10,340 nucleotides of DNA from CADDYX01 sp045809925. Its GTDB lineage: Bacteria; Verrucomicrobiota; Verrucomicrobiia; Chthoniobacterales; UBA10450. Under the pieces are notes generated by a model, which was not told the origin of the DNA, ran no database searches, and worked only from the letters and a program-made list of their open reading frames with translations. The stretch spans positions 1 to 10,340 of the forward strand of contig JBJMWX010000057.1 in the NCBI GenBank assembly GCA_045809925.1, given 5' to 3'. The translations under genes and the position numbers were made by a program. This document shows positions 6,056 through 10,340 of this stretch, one piece after another (positions within the stretch are counted from its first letter, which is position 1; the number at the start of each line of letters is the position of its first letter).

Positions 6056-7831
6056 ATGACCGCGATTAAGGGGCTCATCTTTGGTGCGGTCTTTGGTTTG
6101 GCGGCGATTTCCAGCGGCATAGGGCAGACGCTCTATTCCATCGGGACACCGACAAATGACGAGCAGTTCATGCTCGAGCTCACGAACCGCGCGCGCGCCA
6201 ACGGCAACACGGAGGCGACGCGGCTCGGGATCAGCGGCGTGAATGAGGGACCACCGACCCTCGGGCCGGACCAGTGGACAATCATGGCGACGGTGCAGCC
6301 GTTGTCATGGAATCCGAAGCTGCAAAACGCCGCGCAGGGCCAGGCTGATATTCTGAACAACGGCGACCAATTTTTCACAGGCACCTCGCCGCATACGTTT
6401 GGCGGCACGACGCCACAATCGCGCATTGCCGCCGCCGGTTATCAGCAGATGTCGTTTAACACAGCGCGGAAGAGCGCCAGCGGCTTTCTCCCAGGGCCAG
6501 AGGCCATTGCAGAGGAGGTGTCGCAAGGGCAGGGCGGATACAATGGTGCTAATCTGACGGCGGCCGTGCAGCGCGGCCACGAGGGTTTGTTCACCGACCT
6601 CACTGTACCCGGCCGTGGCCATCGTTCGACCATGATGTACGAGTTTTGGCGCGAGATGGGCATCGGCATCACTGTCGGGACCGACCAGGGACAGGGTGCG
6701 ACCTGGGACTCGGTTTACATCGTGCAAGATTACGGTTCGCGCAGCGGGACGGCCGATGCCGGCCCCTTCATCACTGGCGTGGTTTACCAGGATACGAACG
6801 GGAACGGCTTCTACGATCCTGGTGAAGGCCTGACCGGCGTCTCCGTCAATGTTGCGGGAGCGAACTTCGGCGCGGTTACATCGGGCTCCGGTGGCTATTC
6901 GGTCCCGGTGCCGGGCGACGGAACCTACAATGTGACGTTCAGCGGCGGCGGCGTCAGCACGAGCCAAAAGTCCGCCACTATTTCGGCCAACCTCAATGCG
7001 AAGGTCGACTTTGTCACCAACGCGGTGGCGGGGGAGCCGACCGTGCTCGCGAATATTTCCACGCGCATGCTGGTCAACCTGGATCCGAACGAATTGATCG
7101 GCGGCTTCATTGTCACGGGAACGGCACCTAAGAAGATCATGGTGCGCGCGATCGGCCCGTCACTCAATCTCCCCGGTCAGCTCGCCAATCCGACACTCGA
7201 GCTGCGCGACGGTGCCGGCACCTTGTTGGAAGCGAACGACGATTGGCAGCAGTCGGCCGAAACCCAGGCCATTATCGACAGCGGCATTCCGCCGAGCAGT
7301 CAGCTCGAATCTGCCATCGTCCGGACCGTGCCGGCTAACACTTCGAAGTACACCGCGATCGTGCGCGGCGTGAACGGCGGCACCGGGATCGGCCTTGTTG
7401 AAGTCTACGATCTGGATCGGACGGCGAACTCGAAGCTGGCCAACATCAGCACGCGCGGCCAGGTGCAGAGCGGCGATAACGTGATGATTGGCGGGTTCAT
7501 CGTCACGGGCTCGACGGCGCAGAAGGTGATCATTCGCGGCATAGGACCGTCGTTAACCGGCCAGGGTGTGAGCGGCGCGCTTCCCAATCCTTTCCTTGAA
7601 CTGCATGATGGTAACGGCGCGGTTCTGGCAAGCAACGACAACTGGAAAATCGCGAGCAATGGTCAGTCGCAGCAGGCGGAAATCGAAGCGACACAGGTGG
7701 CACCGACGAATGATCTTGAGTCCGCGCTCGTCACTACACTGCCGGCAAACGGGGCCAAGTACACCGCAATCGTACGCGGCGCGAACAACGGCAGTGGCAT
7801 CGCGCTCGTCGAAGTTTACGCGCTGAATTGA
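6056..7831 (+). CDS. Secreted CAP (SCP/PR1) protein, paralogue of the first, with SdrD_B-like domain and two modules
   Basis: 591 residues from ATG 6056, beginning with a signal peptide (MTAIKGLIFGAVFGLAAISS, cleavage near GIGQ). The mature start, LYSIGTPTNDEQFMLEL, matches the paralogue's LYSIGSPTNEEQLYLEL. The CAP domain covers about 33-227, with His113 in SPHTF, an AEEV stretch (Glu153) where the paralogue has GENI, and GHRSTMMYEFWREMGIGI (His189). It carries extra segments around 62-80 and 134-150. The SdrD_B-like domain (237-320) keeps the D246-N248-N250-D254-E257 loop. Two modules follow (331-453 and 461-591), joined directly without the Thr/Pro linker of the paralogue. The protein is extracellular with unknown activity. 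DUF1573 follows after 25 bases, so shared transcription is possible. No Shine-Dalgarno site is apparent. Confidence 0.87.
   Translation: MTAIKGLIFGAVFGLAAISSGIGQTLYSIGTPTNDEQFMLELTNRARANGNTEATRLGISGVNEGPPTLGPDQWTIMATVQPLSWNPKLQNAAQGQADILNNGDQFFTGTSPHTFGGTTPQSRIAAAGYQQMSFNTARKSASGFLPGPEAIAEEVSQGQGGYNGANLTAAVQRGHEGLFTDLTVPGRGHRSTMMYEFWREMGIGITVGTDQGQGATWDSVYIVQDYGSRSGTADAGPFITGVVYQDTNGNGFYDPGEGLTGVSVNVAGANFGAVTSGSGGYSVPVPGDGTYNVTFSGGGVSTSQKSATISANLNAKVDFVTNAVAGEPTVLANISTRMLVNLDPNELIGGFIVTGTAPKKIMVRAIGPSLNLPGQLANPTLELRDGAGTLLEANDDWQQSAETQAIIDSGIPPSSQLESAIVRTVPANTSKYTAIVRGVNGGTGIGLVEVYDLDRTANSKLANISTRGQVQSGDNVMIGGFIVTGSTAQKVIIRGIGPSLTGQGVSGALPNPFLELHDGNGAVLASNDNWKIASNGQSQQAEIEATQVAPTNDLESALVTTLPANGAKYTAIVRGANNGSGIALVEVYALN
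7046..7414 (+). repeat. Module copy 1 in the second CAP protein
   Basis: Residues 331-453, from LANISTRMLV through GGFIVTG, RAIGPSL, LELRDGAG and NDDW to VEVYDLD. It has a few extra residues around IIDSGIPP and PANTSK compared with the first CAP protein. His of LELHD is replaced by Arg. Confidence 0.85.
7436..7828 (+). repeat. Module copy 2 in the second CAP protein
   Basis: Residues 461-591, from LANISTRGQV through GGFIVTG, RGIGPSL, LELHDGNG and NDNW to VEVYALN at the stop. At 131 residues it is the longest copy, with insertions near GQGVSGALP, KIASNGQSQQ and PANGAK. Confidence 0.85.
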
Positions 7832-7856
7832 CAGCAGAACGCGACGCCACTTTGCT

Positions 7857-8564
7857 ATGGATATGAACGTCCGATTGCGCCTTCTCGTTTGTGCGGCTGC
7901 CTTAGGTCTGCCATGGGCCGCTCGTGCCGAACTCGCCTGGGAAAAAACCGACCTCGAGCTGCATCCGAAAGCGGGTGACACGCAGGCCGTCGCCGTCTTC
8001 AAATACCAGAACAAAGGCAGCCAGCCGGTCCATATCACCGGCGTAAAGCCATCATGCGGCTGTACCACCGCTGCGCTCAAAAAAGACCTCGTCGCGCCGG
8101 GAGAGAGCGGGGAAATCGCGGCCACGTTCAACATTGGCGACCGAACAGGCGTTCAGCAGAAAACCGTGACAGTGCAGACCGACGATCCCAAACAGCCGAT
8201 GACGACGTTGAGCTTTAAGGCCTTTATTCCATCGCAGTTCGAGCTCCAGCCGGCATTTGTGTTCTGGCAGCAGGGTGAGGCGCCCAAGCCCAAAACGATC
8301 GTGGCCAAGGTGTCGAAGGACATGCCGGTGAAAAACATCGACGTCACATCATCGAGTCCCGACTTCGTGACGAAGATTGAGCATCCCTCAACCGATGAGT
8401 TTCGCATAGACGTCCAGCCGAAAGAGACGACGCGCTCGACCGCGGCAACGCTCACGATCAAACCGGACGGACCAGCAGCGAAAACCTACTACGCCAGCGC
8501 GCGTGTGACGCCGGCGACTGCACCGCAGCCGGCGCAATCCGCACAACCGCCGGTGCAGCGGTGA
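7857..8564 (+). CDS. DUF1573 family exported protein
   Basis: 235 residues with a signal peptide (RLRLLVCAAALGLPWAARA, cleavage before ELAWE). The DUF1573 domain follows: ELAWEKTDLELHPKAG, FKYQNKGSQPVHITGVKPS, then the conserved CGCTT (Cys67, Cys69), APGESGEIAATFN and the VTVQTDDP strand. This is an Ig-like beta fold (ASH/MSP-like) placed outside the cytoplasm. A second beta-rich half (about 124-220) and a Pro/Ala/Gln tail end the protein. Start is ATG 7857; ATG 7863 is equally possible and removes two residues. The last codons overlap the rhodanese start in a GTGA junction (8561-8564), which points to translational coupling. The domain has no firmly established function; with a rhodanese and a MauE-like protein next to it, a role in periplasmic thiol chemistry is inferred. 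Confidence 0.85.
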   Translation: MDMNVRLRLLVCAAALGLPWAARAELAWEKTDLELHPKAGDTQAVAVFKYQNKGSQPVHITGVKPSCGCTTAALKKDLVAPGESGEIAATFNIGDRTGVQQKTVTVQTDDPKQPMTTLSFKAFIPSQFELQPAFVFWQQGEAPKPKTIVAKVSKDMPVKNIDVTSSSPDFVTKIEHPSTDEFRIDVQPKETTRSTAATLTIKPDGPAAKTYYASARVTPATAPQPAQSAQPPVQR

Positions 8565-8986
8565 GGCCGGTGCTGCGTCAGGCAGCGCTTCTTATCGCGC
8601 TTGCGATCGTGCCCGCCCTCGCGCAGGCACTTTATCTCCGCGACAAAGTCTCCTGGAATTCGCCCGTGGCGGAGCGTGACGAGATCACGGTCACAGCGGC
8701 GCAAGCCCTCGGCGAACGCGCCATCTGGGTCGATGCGCGATCGGAGGATGACTTTGAGCGCGAACACGTTCCCGGCGCGGTTCTGTTGAACGAGGACCGC
8801 TGGAATGAGCTCCTGCCGCGGATGCTGGAGAACTGGGCACCGGACAAGACGGTTGTCGTTTATTGCAACAGCAAAGGCTGCGGGGCGAGCCGCGAAGTGG
8901 CGCGACGGCTCCGGACACAAGCCGGTTTGTCGAATGTATTTGTGTTGAAAGGCGGGTGGGAAGCGTGGCTCGCGCAGAAGAAGTGA
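8561..8986 (+). CDS. Exported single-domain rhodanese-like protein
   Basis: 141 residues from GTG 8561, which overlaps the preceding TGA. An N-terminal hydrophobic segment (RQAALLIALAIVPALAQA) is a signal peptide or anchor, so the domain acts in the periplasm. The rhodanese fold shows WVDARSEDDFEREHVPGAV (56-74), the active-site strand VVVYC with Cys102 starting the loop CNSKGCGAS, and VFVLKGGWEAW (127-137). Cys102 would carry the persulfide; a second cysteine at 107 gives a CX4C arrangement also seen in other exported rhodaneses, which allows disulfide chemistry. Rhodaneses transfer sulfane sulfur to thiol acceptors; the acceptor here is unknown. Coupling to DUF1573 and closeness to a MauE-like membrane protein suggest one functional unit. 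Confidence 0.87.
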   Translation: MRPVLRQAALLIALAIVPALAQALYLRDKVSWNSPVAERDEITVTAAQALGERAIWVDARSEDDFEREHVPGAVLLNEDRWNELLPRMLENWAPDKTVVVYCNSKGCGASREVARRLRTQAGLSNVFVLKGGWEAWLAQKK

Positions 8987-8993
8987 AGCAACC

Positions 8994-9082
8994 GTCGAAC
9001 GCTCAACGCTCAACGCTCAACGTCCAATCCAGACACGGTAGCGCCTCATTGGGTGTGGAACGTGGGACGTTGGACGTTCGGC
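8994..9082. repeat. Inverted arrays of 7-bp units around the MauE-like gene start
   Basis: Left arm 8994-9028: three perfect GCTCAAC units (9001-9021), preceded by GTCGAAC and followed by GTCCAAT. Right arm 9055-9082, read on the minus strand: GCCGAAC, GTCCAAC, GTCCCAC and GTTCCAC. Both arms share a consensus close to GYYCAAC in opposite orientation, around a 26-base centre. The element fills the gap after the rhodanese and runs into the probable 5' end of the next gene. Confidence 0.65.
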
Positions 9083-9507
9083 GTTTGCTTGGGCGATTCC
9101 TCGAGATCGCGATTGGCGCTCTCTTTATCTATGCCGGTGTTCTCAAGGTGCTCGACCCGGTCGGCTTTGCCGGTGACATCGAGAACTACCACATCGTGCC
9201 GTGGACAGTCGGTGTGCGCCTCGCCTTCTATCTGCCATGGCTGGAGATTGTGTGCGGCTTTGCGCTACTCCCTCATCGTGGATCGCGCGGTGCCCTAGGT
9301 ATCCTGAGTGGCCTGACGTTGATCTTCATCATTGCGAGCATCGCCGCCAAAGCACGCGGAATCGACGTGAGCTGCGGCTGTTTCGGACATGTAGCGCGCA
9401 ACCTGAGCTTTGCCTGGCATCTGGTCATCGACTTCGCGATCCTTGGCGCGCTTGCCGTGCTGCTGTTGCGTCGCTCGCGTGAGCGCGCTGTAGGGCAGCG
9501 CGGTTGA
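9055..9507 (+). CDS. MauE/DoxX-like redox-associated membrane protein
   Basis: About 150 residues from GTG 9055. Other possible starts are TTG 9049, TTG 9070 and TTG 9085; none has a Shine-Dalgarno site. An open frame reaches back to 8863 but overlaps the rhodanese and reads repeat sequence. Four membrane helices are visible (numbered from 9055): about 13-33 (FLEIAIGALFIYAGVLKVL), 51-72, 80-99 and 118-139. The loop before the last helix holds DVSCGCFGH with Cys107 and Cys109, the cysteine pair typical of MauE/DoxX-type proteins, and helix 1 ends in the usual AGVLKVLDP. MauE takes part in maturing periplasmic disulfide-rich proteins in methylotrophs; here it more likely passes electrons or thiols between membrane and periplasm for the DUF1573-rhodanese pair. 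The N-terminus is uncertain; the family is clear. Confidence 0.78.
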   Translation: MERGTLDVRRLLGRFLEIAIGALFIYAGVLKVLDPVGFAGDIENYHIVPWTVGVRLAFYLPWLEIVCGFALLPHRGSRGALGILSGLTLIFIIASIAAKARGIDVSCGCFGHVARNLSFAWHLVIDFAILGALAVLLLRRSRERAVGQRG

Positions 9508-9728
9508 CCCCGCCGCGGATTCAAGAAGAGCTGAATTGCAATGGTCGGCCGCCACGCCGACTGCCGCACGGTGGGCGCCGAATGACGGCTGTGGAGTTGC
9601 GGCCAGCTTGGGGTGCCTTTGTCCTGCCGTGAGCTGAGCACGTCGAGCGGTAGAGCAGCTCCGCCTCGTTTGTCCGACAATTCGGAAATTTACTTCGGCA
9701 CCAAACCTCAGCTATAAACCGAAGAGCC
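9508..9728. other. Noncoding stretch with small hairpins, no gene seen
   Basis: No convincing reading frame lies here. Two small hairpins can be seen: GTCGGC/GCCGAC (9544-9549, 9556-9561) and GAGCTG/CAGCTC (9631-9636, 9656-9661). The text 9650-9665 (GTAGAGCAGCTCCGCC) recalls the GTAGCGGCTTCGC arm at 1215-1227, so part of this may be a decayed interspersed repeat. The last 50 bases turn AT-rich and probably hold the promoter of the next gene. Confidence 0.4.
9689..9718 (+). promoter_or_regulatory. Possible sigma70-type promoter of the haloperoxidase-like gene
   Basis: TTTACT (9689-9694; four of six match TTGACA) and TATAAA (9713-9718; five of six match TATAAT) are 18 bases apart. Transcription would start near 9725, almost at the ATG (9729), implying a leaderless or nearly leaderless mRNA. 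The -10 match is good and the -35 match weak. Confidence 0.3.
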
Positions 9729-10340
9729 ATGAGACTCCCCTCAATCCTCCTTCTCGGCTTCGCTATGTCGGCGTTCGGCGGCGCCGGCTCGGCCGATTAC
9801 CACAACGTATTCGGCCCATTCACGAGTCCGGCGCCGACAACGCAACTCAGTCCCCGGCATGGACCGCGCGAAGGCATCGACGCTGTCCGCCGTTGGAACG
9901 AAATCGCGATCAACGCGAGCGGGCTCGATCACACCCCAGTAGCGCCGGGCGAGAATCGCGTCTTCGGCGAGCAGCTTGGACCATGTCGTGCCGCGCGCGC
10001 GATGGCCATCGTGCACATCGCGATGTTCGACGCGGTGAACGCGCTAGTTGGCGAGTACGAGAGCTATACAGGCGTTCGCGCGCCGGCTGGACCGATGTCG
10101 CTCTACGCCGCAGCCGGGCAGGCGGCGCATGATACGCTCGCGGCTCTTTTCCCCTCGCAAGCGCCGAAGTTTGATACTGCACTGAACCATGACCTTGGCC
10201 TTCTAAATAACGATAAGGCGAAGGCGAATGGCATCCAGCTCGGGAAGACCGCCGCCGCCGGCACCCTCGCTCTGCGCGCGAATGATGGCTCTCAACATAC
10301 GGAACCGCGTCTCAACGTTGATTTCTTTACGAGTAACGAC
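9729..10340 (+). CDS. Vanadium haloperoxidase / PAP2-superfamily exported protein, N-terminal part (partial)
   Basis: Open from ATG 9729 to the window end, 204 codons, with the C-terminus outside. A signal peptide (MRLPSILLLGFAMSAFGG, cleavage near GSA) is followed by sequence I recognise from bacterial vanadium-dependent haloperoxidase-like proteins: VRRWNEIAINASGLDHTP (53-70), ENRVFGEQLGP (75-85), ARAMAIVHIAMFDAVNAL (89-106), ESYTG (111-115) and AAHDTLAALFPSQ (132-144). This helical N-terminal region precedes the PAP2-type core whose Lys/Arg/His residues bind vanadate or phosphate; that core lies beyond 10340, so halide oxidation versus phosphatase activity cannot be judged. GAAGAG just upstream (9721-9726) is a weak ribosome site. 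An AT-rich candidate promoter lies directly before it, suggesting its own transcript. Confidence 0.8.
   Translation, partial: MRLPSILLLGFAMSAFGGAGSADYHNVFGPFTSPAPTTQLSPRHGPREGIDAVRRWNEIAINASGLDHTPVAPGENRVFGEQLGPCRAARAMAIVHIAMFDAVNALVGEYESYTGVRAPAGPMSLYAAAGQAAHDTLAALFPSQAPKFDTALNHDLGLLNNDKAKANGIQLGKTAAAGTLALRANDGSQHTEPRLNVDFFTSND

Noticed and set aside
6305..6967. 220-codon open frame on the minus strand
   Set aside because: It is antisense to the second CAP domain, with biased composition and no motif.
2374..7828. Recent gene conversion or duplication between the two CAP genes
   Set aside because: Sampled aligned stretches differ at many third positions and by several indels, so the copies are old paralogues.
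7553..8134. 193-codon open frame on the minus strand
   Set aside because: It is antisense to the last module and the DUF1573 gene, both clearly coding on the plus strand.
8489..9013. 174-codon open frame on the minus strand
   Set aside because: It is antisense to the rhodanese, whose active-site and fold motifs are intact on the plus strand.
8994..9028. Short tandem direct repeats as a CRISPR array
   Set aside because: Units are 7 bp and contiguous with no spacers, and no cas gene is nearby.
8863..9054. Upstream extension of the MauE-like frame into the rhodanese
   Set aside because: It overlaps conserved rhodanese sequence in another frame, then reads heptamer repeats; no family-like residues appear before about 9085.
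9508..9728. tRNA or structured small RNA before the haloperoxidase-like gene
   Set aside because: The hairpins are only 6 bp, do not form a cloverleaf, and no CCA or T-loop signature was found.

Overview
The window reads as chromosomal DNA from a GC-rich, free-living bacterium, most likely Verrucomicrobiota (Chthoniobacter/Udaeobacter-like soil lineages), with Acidobacteriota as the main alternative. The reasons are: (i) secreted CAP-domain proteins ending in tandem ~120-residue modules that run from NISTR through IGPS and LELHD to VEVY; (ii) a DUF1573 / rhodanese / MauE-type trio; (iii) a one-component winged-helix regulator fused to a TolB-like and TPR sensor; (iv) few Shine-Dalgarno sites and frequent GTG/TTG starts; (v) palindromic interspersed repeats between genes. 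This placement is inference from family recognition; no marker gene is present.

Layout. 1-279 is the 3' end of a secreted repeat protein cut by the window edge. 326-1204 encodes an RmlD-type dTDP-4-dehydrorhamnose reductase. A palindromic repeat (1218-1254) separates it from a CAP + SdrD_B-like + two-module secreted protein (to 3123). That gene converges, with only 2 bases between the stop codons, on a 734-residue wHTH/TM/TolB-like/TPR regulator on the minus strand (3126-5330). Divergent from the regulator is a small secreted lipocalin-like protein (5409-5903). The 78-base gap between them holds three TTCA boxes at exact 10-bp spacing, a good candidate operator. After a large imperfect palindrome (5913-5993) comes a second CAP + SdrD_B-like + two-module protein (6056-7831). 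Close behind it are DUF1573 (7857-8564), a secreted rhodanese (8561-8986, 4-base overlap) and a MauE/DoxX-like membrane protein (about 9055-9507). A noncoding stretch of 221 bases precedes the N-terminal third of a vanadium-haloperoxidase/PAP2-type protein running off the end (9729-10340).

How the genes may work together. Most products are exported. The two CAP proteins and the truncated first gene share the same C-terminal module, five copies in 10 kb, so the organism uses it as a common part of its extracellular proteins. The DUF1573-rhodanese-MauE trio looks like an extracytoplasmic thiol or sulfur-transfer unit, since each member has a close cysteine pair (CGC, CNSKGC, CGC). The regulator and lipocalin-like gene form a plausible regulator-target pair.

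The least ordinary items are the heptanucleotide arrays in inverted orientation around the MauE start, the 10-bp-phased TTCA array, and the repeated C-terminal module. I see no CRISPR array, transposase, tRNA, rRNA or phage gene.
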